From assembly GCA_002714465.1 (NCBI GenBank), contig PAXL01000062.1, forward strand, positions 11,024 through 56,863: a DNA stretch of 45,840 bases, read 5' to 3'. The translations under genes and the position numbers were made by a program. Positions 6,696 through 14,484 of this stretch are shown piece by piece. The stretch's first letter is position 1. Each line of letters opens with the position of its first letter. The DNA comes from Gemmatimonadota bacterium. GTDB taxonomy: Bacteria > Latescibacterota > UBA2968. The notes under the pieces are model-generated. The model did no database searches. It saw only the letters and a program-made list of their open reading frames with translations, and was not told where the DNA came from.

Positions 6696-9116
6696 TTGAT
6701 CAAAAATCTTCCCATTCCTGCTGGAATCATCCACGAATCGACGCAGTTCGCGGCGAGTGGGGCTTGGTACGACTGCAACAATATCCGGTTCCGGACTGGA
6801 AGGGCTGAATCGATTGGCGGTTGGTCTCGTGATGGGATGTACGAACTGGATGGGCTTGGCAGGGCTTCTTTTACGAGTCGCGATTACAATGGCAATAATT
6901 ATCAGTTTGTGGGGACGGATCGAAAGTTTTACGTCATCAACGGAACGCGAGCTACTGATATTACGCCCGTCGCATCAACCGAAGCGGTAACGGGTGCTGA
7001 TCTTTTCACTTCTCTGGGTGGCGGGAATGCCCTTGTTAAAATTACGGATGCCTCTCATGGCTTATCCGTGAATGATTGGGTGGTTTTTTCAGGCGTGACG
7101 GGCGGAGTGGCCCCCGGTGAATACCCAAACGCGCTGATGAACCAGTACGAGGGGTTTCAGGTTTTCTCGATCGACGATGCCGATAACTTCACTATCTACG
7201 TCGTAGACGCTTCTACTGGTTTGCCTGTTACAAGTTCCAGCACTGCCTCTTGGGTGACCGACTATACGATATATCGGAAGGTCGCTTCCGGGCTTAGCTC
7301 GCAAGTTGCTGGACAGGGCTTTGGCGCTGGCGCGTGGGGTGGCGAGGGTACGCCTACCATTTACTCACTTTCCACGCTTCCGATAACGAGCCCAACTGCT
7401 GTAGTTGCCTTCACTGGTACTGGTAACACGCTGACGGCGACTGTGGCTGTTCCTGTAACGGGAGGCCCAACTGTTACGTCGTCAAGTTCTTTTTACTTCT
7501 TGGCTATGACCGGAAGCGGACCGTATCGTACCGAGCAGCTCAATGGGCATTGGTGGAATGTAATCAGTGCAGTTTCTGTAGTTACAGGATCGGACGGAAA
7601 CGACTACAACACCTTCACGATGGAGATGCCTGTCACTTTGCCTTTGGGTTATCAGATCTACATCCCCAGTACTAGCTCCAAAAAAGAAATTTATTTCGGT
7701 GCGTCGGCAGACGGAGGGGATGTCGCGGGGGCTACTCGCGGTTGGGGAGACTCATCTTCCACCGCCGAGCTTACGGGTGAGATTCGCCGGGTTTTTATTG
7801 ATAACTACGGCGAAGACATCATGCTCGCCAATTCGGGCGGCCCGATTTATTACTACGACATTTCCGCGAACACGTCTTCTGGGATTCCCACAGAACCTAT
7901 TGGCTCTACTTACACCGCGGAAGCGCTGGGAGAGTTCGGCGGATCGGCAGAGACCCCTTCGATTGTCGATAGCTTTTTGATCAGTAAGAAGGACGGGCAC
8001 TGCGTTGCGCTTGGGTGCAACGATATTGGGGTGACCTCTCCGATAAACGCGATGCTGGTGCGTTGGTCAGACCAGAACAATCCATTCGACTGGGGTCCTT
8101 CTGCGACCAATACATCGGGCGGTCAGGTCCTCCGTTCGGGTTCTCGCATTCTGGGTGGCCTTAGTACTAAGGATGAGGTGGTCATTTTCACGGACCACTC
8201 CGTTTATTCTATGCGGTTCATCGGACCGCCCGATGTATTTTCGTTTAGCCTCATCACGGAAGGCGTCGAGATTGTAGATGCGCGTACAGCGGTAAACGCA
8301 TCGAACGCTGTGTTCTTCATGGGGAACGATGGCTTCTACGTCTACACGGGCTCTGTTCAGCCCCTACCGTGTCCGGTGGCGAATTACGTCTTTGACGACT
8401 TCAACGCAGAGCAGAAGCAGAAATGCTTCGGGGCAGTCAACTCCGCTTTTTCTGAGGTTATCTGGTTCTATCCTTCGTCCGACTCTTTCGAGGCAGACAG
8501 CTACGTCACTTTCAATTATGACGAGAAGGTTTGGTCTTACGGCAAGATGGACATGAGTGCCTTGTCTCAGTCTGCGGGCTCCACGACTTCTTTGAACAGA
8601 ACGTCGTGGCGAGACGCGATCGTCTTCGGTTCCCCGATGGCGACTTACATCAAGGATTACACCCCGGAAACGTCAACGACTCCACTGATCGAGAAGTCTG
8701 CTGTTTCTTCCCAGGAGACTGGCAATGCAGCCTTCGGAGAAGCATTGGCTTCTTATATCGAGAGCGGGGATATTTCCATATCGGATGGCGAAAAGTTTGC
8801 GTTTATCTCTCGATACATTCCAGACATCGAGGTGTTTAACGCAGCCGGATCCGGTGGGGCCATTGAGTTCAAATTGAACACGAGGGATTGGCCCGGAGAG
8901 GCGTCCACCAATGCGGTTACTGACCAGATTTCCCCGGTAATTATCGACGGAAGTCAAGGTCGGGGCGCAACCTACACGGCAGGGACTGGCAACGCCTCCG
9001 CGATCAGGGCTCGGGGGCGATCGATTTCGGTTAGATACGAGAACTCAACAGCGTCTAACTTCAGGTATCGGCTTGGGAATCTACGGATAGACATGCGGAT
9101 GGACGGAAGGCGATGA
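6696..9116 (+). CDS. Tail nozzle / stabilisation protein (P22 gp10 / T7 gp12-like role)
   Basis: An 806-residue protein. The start is TTG at 6696, 1 nt after the previous stop, with GGAAG just upstream; no ATG nearby gives a sensible N-terminus. The N-terminal region (DCNNIRFRTGRAESIGGWSRDG ... VGTDRKFYVINGTRATDITP) follows the beta-propeller-like tail nozzle proteins of short-tailed phages. Later blocks such as GGLSTKDEVVIFTDHSVYSMRFIGPPDVFSFSLITEGVEIV and FFMGNDGFYVYTG are characteristic of the same class. An inserted domain near residues 115-170 resembles one in the 2767 gene. The product should form the DNA-exit nozzle. Confidence 0.7.
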   Translation: MIKNLPIPAGIIHESTQFAASGAWYDCNNIRFRTGRAESIGGWSRDGMYELDGLGRASFTSRDYNGNNYQFVGTDRKFYVINGTRATDITPVASTEAVTGADLFTSLGGGNALVKITDASHGLSVNDWVVFSGVTGGVAPGEYPNALMNQYEGFQVFSIDDADNFTIYVVDASTGLPVTSSSTASWVTDYTIYRKVASGLSSQVAGQGFGAGAWGGEGTPTIYSLSTLPITSPTAVVAFTGTGNTLTATVAVPVTGGPTVTSSSSFYFLAMTGSGPYRTEQLNGHWWNVISAVSVVTGSDGNDYNTFTMEMPVTLPLGYQIYIPSTSSKKEIYFGASADGGDVAGATRGWGDSSSTAELTGEIRRVFIDNYGEDIMLANSGGPIYYYDISANTSSGIPTEPIGSTYTAEALGEFGGSAETPSIVDSFLISKKDGHCVALGCNDIGVTSPINAMLVRWSDQNNPFDWGPSATNTSGGQVLRSGSRILGGLSTKDEVVIFTDHSVYSMRFIGPPDVFSFSLITEGVEIVDARTAVNASNAVFFMGNDGFYVYTGSVQPLPCPVANYVFDDFNAEQKQKCFGAVNSAFSEVIWFYPSSDSFEADSYVTFNYDEKVWSYGKMDMSALSQSAGSTTSLNRTSWRDAIVFGSPMATYIKDYTPETSTTPLIEKSAVSSQETGNAAFGEALASYIESGDISISDGEKFAFISRYIPDIEVFNAAGSGGAIEFKLNTRDWPGEASTNAVTDQISPVIIDGSQGRGATYTAGTGNASAIRARGRSISVRYENSTASNFRYRLGNLRIDMRMDGRR

Positions 9117-9643
9117 TCAAGTTTTCTCCGCTGCCTTCTGCGCCTCCGGAGTATTTGCGGGATGCCGAGTCTTTGTTCCGGCGTAGCGTTGAGAACTCCC
9201 TGCTTGAGATTTACTCCGGGCTAGAGTCGGCGGTAACTGCTCAGTCCGGAGAGGCTTCTCCTGCCTCAAAGAGGGAGACGCTTCTCCTTCTCCAGAAACC
9301 TTTGGGTTTAGAAACTAAATCTACCCTTTCTTATCCAGTCGATGGAACTAATTCCACGTCTCCTTCTGTCCAGGGGTATTCCCAGCTCGTCTTGTCCCCA
9401 TCCGGCTCCCCCTTGGTTGTTGATAGATTCTATGGCGGACAGGACGGGCAAACGGTGACTATCTTCAGTTTCCAAGTAACGGGACTTACACTTGAACACG
9501 GAGCCTCGGGCGACGGCAGTATGGCCCTTGCGGGCGGAGTAGACCTTGTATTTGGCACAACTTCCGGTAGTTGGTACTCCAATGTAACTCTTGTGAAATT
9601 GGGTTTATCATGGAAAGAAATTTCTAGGACGATTCTTTCCTGA
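9113..9643 (+). CDS. Short tail-appendage protein
   Basis: A 176-residue protein whose ATG overlaps the nozzle stop. The N-terminus (SAPPEYLRDAESLFRRSVENSLLEIYSGLES) is helical. The C-terminal half, including a Gly-rich DLVFGTTSGSWYSNVTLVKLGLSWKEISRT segment, resembles the terminal beta domain of small phage appendage proteins. It probably attaches to the nozzle or tail tip. No enzyme motif is seen. Confidence 0.5.
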   Translation: MIKFSPLPSAPPEYLRDAESLFRRSVENSLLEIYSGLESAVTAQSGEASPASKRETLLLLQKPLGLETKSTLSYPVDGTNSTSPSVQGYSQLVLSPSGSPLVVDRFYGGQDGQTVTIFSFQVTGLTLEHGASGDGSMALAGGVDLVFGTTSGSWYSNVTLVKLGLSWKEISRTILS

Positions 9644-10092
9644 TGGACACCTACAAGGCCTTAAAGAGCAAGACGGTTACTGTTGCAGGTGGTGGGGGTT
9701 TTTCCGAAACCGTTACTTACCAAGTCCCGCCCGCTGCCAAGACTCAAGTTGGAGGGGGATCTGGACCGGTGCCTTCCCCTCTTGCAACAAGCGTCAATAC
9801 CCAAGCACTAGTTACTAGCTTGTACGTTTGCAATACCTCGGCCCCAACGGTAGGTGCTGCCAAACTTACCGTTCAAGTAAGTAATTACGACGCCTCCTCG
9901 CCAGTAGTCACGACTCTGTACAGTGATCTTTACGTGTATGGCGATACTACTTTTGCGGTGACGTTGAATCTGACCCTGAAAGAGTCGGACGAGCTTAGAG
10001 TTACGATTGATCAACTTGGTAGCGACATACCAGTTATCGATATAACAATTTTCGGAATCGAAATGGTCACAGGAGTTGGCCCCCATGCCTAA
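9643..10092 (+). CDS. Small beta-rich virion protein
   Basis: A 149-residue protein starting on the overlap with the preceding TGA. It is beta-rich and Thr/Val/Ser-rich, with blocks TSLYVCNTSAPTVGAAKLTVQV and LTLKESDELRVTIDQL. This K-L-T-V-Q-V then L-K-x-x-D-x-L-x-V pattern is typical of phage head-tail connector or neck beta-sandwich proteins and of decoration domains. Exact role not assignable. Confidence 0.5.
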   Translation: MDTYKALKSKTVTVAGGGGFSETVTYQVPPAAKTQVGGGSGPVPSPLATSVNTQALVTSLYVCNTSAPTVGAAKLTVQVSNYDASSPVVTTLYSDLYVYGDTTFAVTLNLTLKESDELRVTIDQLGSDIPVIDITIFGIEMVTGVGPHA

Positions 10093-10153
10093 ATGTAAAG
10101 ACGATTACGGCCAGTTCACCAATTTCGCAGCAGAGGGAAAGTGTCATGGGTAG
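10085..10153 (+). CDS. Very small Cys-containing ORF (22 aa)
   Basis: An ATG at 10085 overlaps the previous gene's TAA and opens a 22-codon frame ending in TAG at 10151-10153. The peptide MPKCKDDYGQFTNFAAEGKC is charged, with two Cys. GGAG lies about 14-17 nt upstream of the ATG (10068-10071), a poor spacing. It bridges the otherwise untranslated gap before the MGRGN gene and its end overlaps that gene's start, which fits translational coupling. It could equally be a leader with no function. Confidence 0.3.
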   Translation: MPKCKDDYGQFTNFAAEGKCHG

Positions 10154-10346
10154 AGGAAACGCAACGCCGGGATCAAGCAGGATGGGGGGTCGAACCCCGA
10201 CGATGCTTCCCCCTGGAGGTCTCGGATTCTTGACGGCTGGTCCTATGGGATCGGGGACAGCCCCTTCGGGGTATAGGGCTCCCGTTGCTCCCGCCCCGAC
10301 TCCTTCCCCCGAGCGAGTTGCTGCGATCCCGACTCCTTCCCCCTAG
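10146..10346 (+). CDS. N-terminal part of a virion protein, cut by an in-frame amber codon
   Basis: Sixty-six residues, Pro/Gly-rich, starting MGRGNATPG, nearly the same start (MGRGN) as the virion gene at 11711. The frame ends at TAG 10344-10346, and after this codon it continues open, in the same frame, straight into the 450-residue gene at 10359. The TAG lies in the second copy of a 33-bp direct repeat whose first copy reads GAG. The two pieces therefore look like one 521-residue gene separated by a nonsense change or by a read-through stop. Confidence 0.5.
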   Translation: MGRGNATPGSSRMGGRTPTMLPPGGLGFLTAGPMGSGTAPSGYRAPVAPAPTPSPERVAAIPTPSP

Positions 10347-10360
10347 CGAGTTGCTGCGAT
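10295..10360 (+). repeat. 33-bp tandem duplication creating an amber codon
   Basis: Two adjacent 33-bp copies (10295-10327 and 10328-10360) differ at a single base: G at 10311 versus T at 10344. The encoded unit is PTPSPERVAAI; the change turns Glu GAG into TAG. A third, partial echo (GAGCGAGTTGCTGA, encoding SERVAD) occurs at 10430-10443. This is a recent slippage-type duplication inside a coding frame. Confidence 0.85.
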
Positions 10361-11711
10361 GTCTGATGCTCGCGTGAGATTTGACATCGATAAGGCGAAC
10401 GCGCTTATTCGACAGCGAGCAGCTTCGGAGCGAGTTGCTGATCTCGGCTCCCGGGGAGTATTCGGGAGAATTCCGTCGTACTCAAGCGCTCCTCTCCCCC
10501 CTGCTCTCCCCCCTGCTCCCCCCTTCTCTCGCGATGAGTTTGGGAGGCCCTCGTGGCAGACGTACCGTCCTCCTAGGAGTCCATACGACTACTCATTTGA
10601 CCCCTACCCCTCTTTAGAAGGGCTGGGGGACATTATTGATCCCCGAGTAGCAGACTTTAGTTCTTTGGGACAATTCCCCATGTCTTCTTTCGGGCCGGGG
10701 GGCCTCCGGCGTTTTGCTTCCGGGGGGATGGTTGGGAATCCTGAAGTGCAGCCCAGCCAGAGCCCTTACCCCAGCAAGCCGTACGAAAGTATGGCGGACG
10801 TTGTTGCAGACAAGGGTCGCTACGGCGATTCGATGATGATGCACGTGAGCCCCGGAGAAGTAGCGGCCATCGATTCGATGGTCCCGGGTGGTCTGCCCCG
10901 AAACCCCGAGACCGGACAGCCTGAAGCGTTTCTTTTTACGTTGCTCGGGATGTTGGCTACAAAGGCGGCGGCTGGTATCGCGAGCCTTGGTACCGCTGGC
11001 ACCGTGGGCGGGGTGTTTAGTAGCGCGGCTGCTGCAATTCCAAAAGTCCTCGGAAGTACTTTGACTGGTTTCGGCAAGGCGCTTGGAGCTGCCGGAGTCC
11101 CCACGGCGGGGAAGATTCCTGCGGGCTTGGCGAAGGCTTTTCCAGCACTGGCAAAAGCGGGGGGCGCGACCGCCGGAAACCCGTTTTTGCAAACGGTTGG
11201 TCAGGTGGGAAGCGGCCTGGGTCAGGTAGCCGGTCTTCCAGTGGAGGTTGCGGGTAAGGTTCTCGGAACTCACCAAGGTGGTGGTGGGCTTGGTGAGTTC
11301 TTTGGCGGCGGCGGCGGCGCGCCACCGGATCCTTCGGGCCTTCCGGCGGACGCTTCGGGCGTTCAGCCGGAGGCCGTAGCCCCTTCACCCTCGGTTGATC
11401 CTTCTAGTGCGAGGAATGTTCTTGAGGTTGCTACTGATGCGACCAGTAATGCTGCTGAAGCTGGCTCCCAGGCGAGCGAGGTAGTTGTCGATACGGCTGC
11501 CGAAGGTGGATGGACCACGGGAGACAAGATTGGAGCGGGGCTGCTCGGGGCTCAGTTCCTTAATTACGTGATTCCCCAAGACGATGACGATCCCTACGGA
11601 GGGGAAAGCTCTTACGAAGGTCCGTCTTCGTGGTCCGGGCGGACGTACAGCGGGGGCACGGGTGGAGGCCGCTCGGGTGAGCGCTCCTACTACACCGGGA
11701 GAGTCGGGTAA
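10359..11711 (+). CDS. Internal/virion structural protein, Gly/Ala-rich
   Basis: A 450-residue protein starting MSDARVRFDIDKANALIRQRAASERVADLG. The region upstream of ATG 10359 lacks a ribosome site, in keeping with it being the downstream part of the MGRGN gene at 10146. Residues about 125-180 (FASGGMVGNPEV ... MMMHVSPGEVAAIDSMVPGGLPRNP) carry the phage motif H-x-x-PGE seen again in the 11711 product as LLAPGEYVMDARSV. A Gly/Ala-rich hydrophobic stretch (about 195-310) may be membrane-interacting. The stop overlaps the next ATG (TAATG). Likely an ejected or internal virion component, by position before the giant protein. Confidence 0.55.
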   Translation: MSDARVRFDIDKANALIRQRAASERVADLGSRGVFGRIPSYSSAPLPPALPPAPPFSRDEFGRPSWQTYRPPRSPYDYSFDPYPSLEGLGDIIDPRVADFSSLGQFPMSSFGPGGLRRFASGGMVGNPEVQPSQSPYPSKPYESMADVVADKGRYGDSMMMHVSPGEVAAIDSMVPGGLPRNPETGQPEAFLFTLLGMLATKAAAGIASLGTAGTVGGVFSSAAAAIPKVLGSTLTGFGKALGAAGVPTAGKIPAGLAKAFPALAKAGGATAGNPFLQTVGQVGSGLGQVAGLPVEVAGKVLGTHQGGGGLGEFFGGGGGAPPDPSGLPADASGVQPEAVAPSPSVDPSSARNVLEVATDATSNAAEAGSQASEVVVDTAAEGGWTTGDKIGAGLLGAQFLNYVIPQDDDDPYGGESSYEGPSSWSGRTYSGGTGGGRSGERSYYTGRVG

Positions 11712-13018
11712 TGGGCCGGGGCAACGGCCAGCCGCTTTCGGGCGCATTTAACCCAGGCAGGGAGTCGTCTTCGATCTCACTAGAGGGCGCTTTCAACCCG
11801 GGTCGCACTACTTCTCAGCTTGAGAATGGTGGCCGGTCTGTTCGCTCCATGATGGACATGGCGAGTGAGTACGCTGCGCGGCGAGCGGCGATGTCTCCCG
11901 CCGTGAACACGAAGAGTGCAGAGCCTGAGTACTCCATGCCTGATGCGGATCAGGATGCTTTCCTTCGGGCTCAATACGAGTCTACCGGATTCATCCCTCA
12001 AGGCGGATTCGAGTCACTCTATCAAGACCCGGATTCTCTAAGAAGCGTTCAGTTTATGGATACTGTCCATAACGTCCCCAGGAGTTGGTCAAGTCCTTAC
12101 CTTCCCCAGAATGTTCGCCGCGCTTCGGAGCGTCAACGCTTTTCCGGGCGGGGCACGGGAAGAGCGGGTACCACAATAGAAGGGTTTAGGGTTGGGGATG
12201 ACCCCGACTCAGAGTTTTACGGCCCGGGCACCGAGACGTATAGGCACGTTTCAAATCTTCTTAGCGGCGGTACCGCGTTCGGGGCAGATCAAAATCTTCC
12301 TGCATTTACGTCACGGTACGGTTATCAAGATTTTGAAAGAGGGAATATAGTAAATCCTTCTGGGGGTTTCAGGGGGGCTTCGGTTGGCGATGCTCCTACG
12401 TGGAGAATGAAACACGGCGGATTAGTTCCGTCGCCTATGAAAGATTACAGAGGAGGTGGTCTCGTGAAAACAGGAATGCCGAGGTACCAGACGGGTGGGA
12501 TTGTAGACGCCCCGATGGCGATGGAGTCGATGGCGATGGAGGAGTCGATGCCCGCTGGCCTTGCAGCAGCACCGGCCGCTATGGGCATGGAGGAAACTTC
12601 AGAAGTTTTCCCCGGTATGCCCAACGAAATGCTGGCCCAAGTCGCAGCATCCATGCCACCCGAACAGATTGAAATGGTTAAAGAGGAGGTCAAGATGGCC
12701 CTGATGGGCCGTCACCCTCAGGGCGAGCAGCTCCTTGCGGTCGTGGAAATAATGTTTCCCGGCATGATTGAGGAAGTTGCGGTTTCCCTTCAAGGCTCGG
12801 CCGATGGCATGACGGACTCCGAGTTGGCGCTGCTGGCTCCCGGCGAGTACGTGATGGATGCTCGAAGCGTCTCAGATCTCGGCAATGGCTCTACCGAGGC
12901 TGGCGGTCAGGTGATGGACCGGATGGTGCAGGAGATTCGCATGGCGAACACCGGCTCTCCGGCACAGCCTCCGGCGATGGACCCGATGGCCTTCATGCCT
13001 CCTGAGGGGATGGCCTGA
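11711..13018 (+). CDS. Virion structural protein, MGRGN family
   Basis: A 435-residue protein with the N-terminus MGRGNGQPLSGAFNPGRESS; the block GAFNPGR occurs twice near the start. A Gly-rich patch (RMKHGGLVPSPMKDYRGGGLVKTGMPRYQTGGI, about 235-265) precedes a Met-rich helical segment and a conserved-looking LLAPGEYVMDARSVSDLGNGSTEAGGQ block near 375-400, found in many internal virion proteins of podoviruses. It shares the PGE motif with the preceding gene. Start overlaps the upstream TAA. Probable internal or ejected virion protein. Confidence 0.55.
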   Translation: MGRGNGQPLSGAFNPGRESSSISLEGAFNPGRTTSQLENGGRSVRSMMDMASEYAARRAAMSPAVNTKSAEPEYSMPDADQDAFLRAQYESTGFIPQGGFESLYQDPDSLRSVQFMDTVHNVPRSWSSPYLPQNVRRASERQRFSGRGTGRAGTTIEGFRVGDDPDSEFYGPGTETYRHVSNLLSGGTAFGADQNLPAFTSRYGYQDFERGNIVNPSGGFRGASVGDAPTWRMKHGGLVPSPMKDYRGGGLVKTGMPRYQTGGIVDAPMAMESMAMEESMPAGLAAAPAAMGMEETSEVFPGMPNEMLAQVAASMPPEQIEMVKEEVKMALMGRHPQGEQLLAVVEIMFPGMIEEVAVSLQGSADGMTDSELALLAPGEYVMDARSVSDLGNGSTEAGGQVMDRMVQEIRMANTGSPAQPPAMDPMAFMPPEGMA

Positions 13019-13020
13019 TA

Positions 13021-13452
13021 ATGAACGACATTGTTCTCTTTCGCGTTCCGTATGAGTTTGTGGACGACATCTGGGAAAGGGTAGAGCCTTTCCTGAAGAG
13101 AGCGGTGGATGTTTCTAGGGGAAGGTACGACATGCCCTCCCTTTACAATGACGTGAAGACTGGCAATCAGCACTTGTGGGTTTTCCATAACGCAGACGAA
13201 GAGATTGTCTGCGCGATGACGACGCAGTTTATGTACTACCCACTTCGCGTAAATCTTTCCGTCACGTTTATCGGCTCTGACGACGAATCCTTTTCTAGTG
13301 ATGAGTGGATCCGTCTAATGGAGCAGCTAATGGAGTGGGCGAAGATCCACGGCTGTTCCGGCATAGAGTCGGTGGGCCGAAGAGCCTGGGCTCGCATATT
13401 CAAAAAGATTGGATTCGTGGAAACTTTCACCACGGTCGAGGCAGAGGTTTAG
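13021..13452 (+). CDS. GNAT-like protein of the internal virion module
   Basis: A 143-residue protein. Its order of elements (helix, strand VWVFHNADEEIVCAMTTQFM, long helix, then GIESVGRRAWARIFKKIGFVETFTTVEAEV) is that of a GNAT acetyltransferase fold; the WARIFKKIGF segment corresponds to the usual C-terminal A-x-x-F/Y-x-K-x-GF motif. The acetyl-CoA pyrophosphate loop (Q/R-x-x-G-x-G/A) is not evident, so catalysis is doubtful. T7 internal virion protein gp13 has a related fold and genomic place, so an assembly role is plausible. It sits 2 nt after the preceding stop. Confidence 0.5.
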   Translation: MNDIVLFRVPYEFVDDIWERVEPFLKRAVDVSRGRYDMPSLYNDVKTGNQHLWVFHNADEEIVCAMTTQFMYYPLRVNLSVTFIGSDDESFSSDEWIRLMEQLMEWAKIHGCSGIESVGRRAWARIFKKIGFVETFTTVEAEV

Positions 13453-13455
13453 GTA

Positions 13456-14481
13456 ATGGGAAAAGGGTCTAGCTCAAAGGCTTACAGCACTCCCCTAGCT
13501 CCGTGGGTTTCTGGCGCGCACCAGCGACTCATTAGCGAGGCAGAAAGGGAAGCATACGGAACGCCCTATCAGCCTTTTGAGGGCGAGCGTATTGCCGATT
13601 TTACGCCTGAAGAGCAGGCTGGATTTCAGGCTCGTCAGGAGATGTTCGAGGGGGGCGACCCTTACGCTGACTATGCTGCCGAGATGCTTCAGTACTCAGC
13701 CGGGTTGCCCGGCCAGCTTGGCGATGTCTCCTCCCAGTACCAAGCTAGTGAGTTTGGCAAGTTTGATCCCTCTACATTTGGCGATTTCAATGAAGCCGCG
13801 CGAGATCGTTACATGTCGCCCTACATGTCGGCAGTTACGGACTTCGAGAAAGACGCCGCGAGGGACGAGTTTGCTCGGCAGCGCATGGCTTCAGATGCGG
13901 AGCGCGTAGCTAGCGGTGCGAGGGGTGGGTACCGCGAGGCTTTGCAGAATTACTTCGGCGGTGCTGAAGAGGCGAGCCAAATCGCCGAGATTGAAGCTCG
14001 GGGTCGTCAGCGTGCTTTTGAGAATGCCCAGCAGCAGTTCCAGAGAGATCGGGCTGCGGCAATCGAAGCGGCAAGAATGGGCGACACTTCTGCGTTCCGG
14101 GCGTCCCAAGAGGCAATGCGCGCCGATCTGGCAAACCAGAAGCGTGTCATGGATAGCGCGCGATTGGGAGGCGAGTTCGCGCAGCGTGCGATGGACTTCG
14201 GAACTGCCGGGCAGAAGCGAGAGATTGAGCGCATCCGGGCTATGGAGCAGGCGGGTGCTACCCAGCGTGAAATGGATCAGCAAATCTTGAACATGGCTGT
14301 ACGCGACTTTGAAGCGCAGCGGGATTACCCGTGGACGCAAATGAATCGGTTGCAGTCGATCATTGCAGGGACTCCCGCCAACGTGGCGGGAACGATGACC
14401 TCCCAGGCTCCGGCTTCTTTGGCAAGTCAGTTGCTGGGACTTGGCTTGGGCTACGCAGGAATTAAGGATCTACTGGGGTAA
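13456..14481 (+). CDS. Internal virion protein, helical
   Basis: A 341-residue protein starting MGKGSSSKAYSTPLAPWVSG. After a tyrosine/proline-rich head (TPYQPFEGERIADFTPEEQAGFQAR, a motif common in podovirus internal proteins) it becomes almost fully helical and Ala/Arg/Gln-rich (about 95-300), then ends in a Gly/Leu-rich hydrophobic tail (LASQLLGLGLGYAGIKDLLG). Its place between the GNAT-like gene and the giant protein suggests an ejected or core protein that could interact with the host envelope. Confidence 0.6.
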   Translation: MGKGSSSKAYSTPLAPWVSGAHQRLISEAEREAYGTPYQPFEGERIADFTPEEQAGFQARQEMFEGGDPYADYAAEMLQYSAGLPGQLGDVSSQYQASEFGKFDPSTFGDFNEAARDRYMSPYMSAVTDFEKDAARDEFARQRMASDAERVASGARGGYREALQNYFGGAEEASQIAEIEARGRQRAFENAQQQFQRDRAAAIEAARMGDTSAFRASQEAMRADLANQKRVMDSARLGGEFAQRAMDFGTAGQKREIERIRAMEQAGATQREMDQQILNMAVRDFEAQRDYPWTQMNRLQSIIAGTPANVAGTMTSQAPASLASQLLGLGLGYAGIKDLLG

Positions 14482-14484
14482 ATC

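Noticed and set aside
10344..10346. Genome-wide amber recoding
   Set aside because: TAG is used as an ordinary stop in many other genes here (for example those ending at 3975, 13452, 31829, 34255 and 45049), so a recoded code is unlikely.
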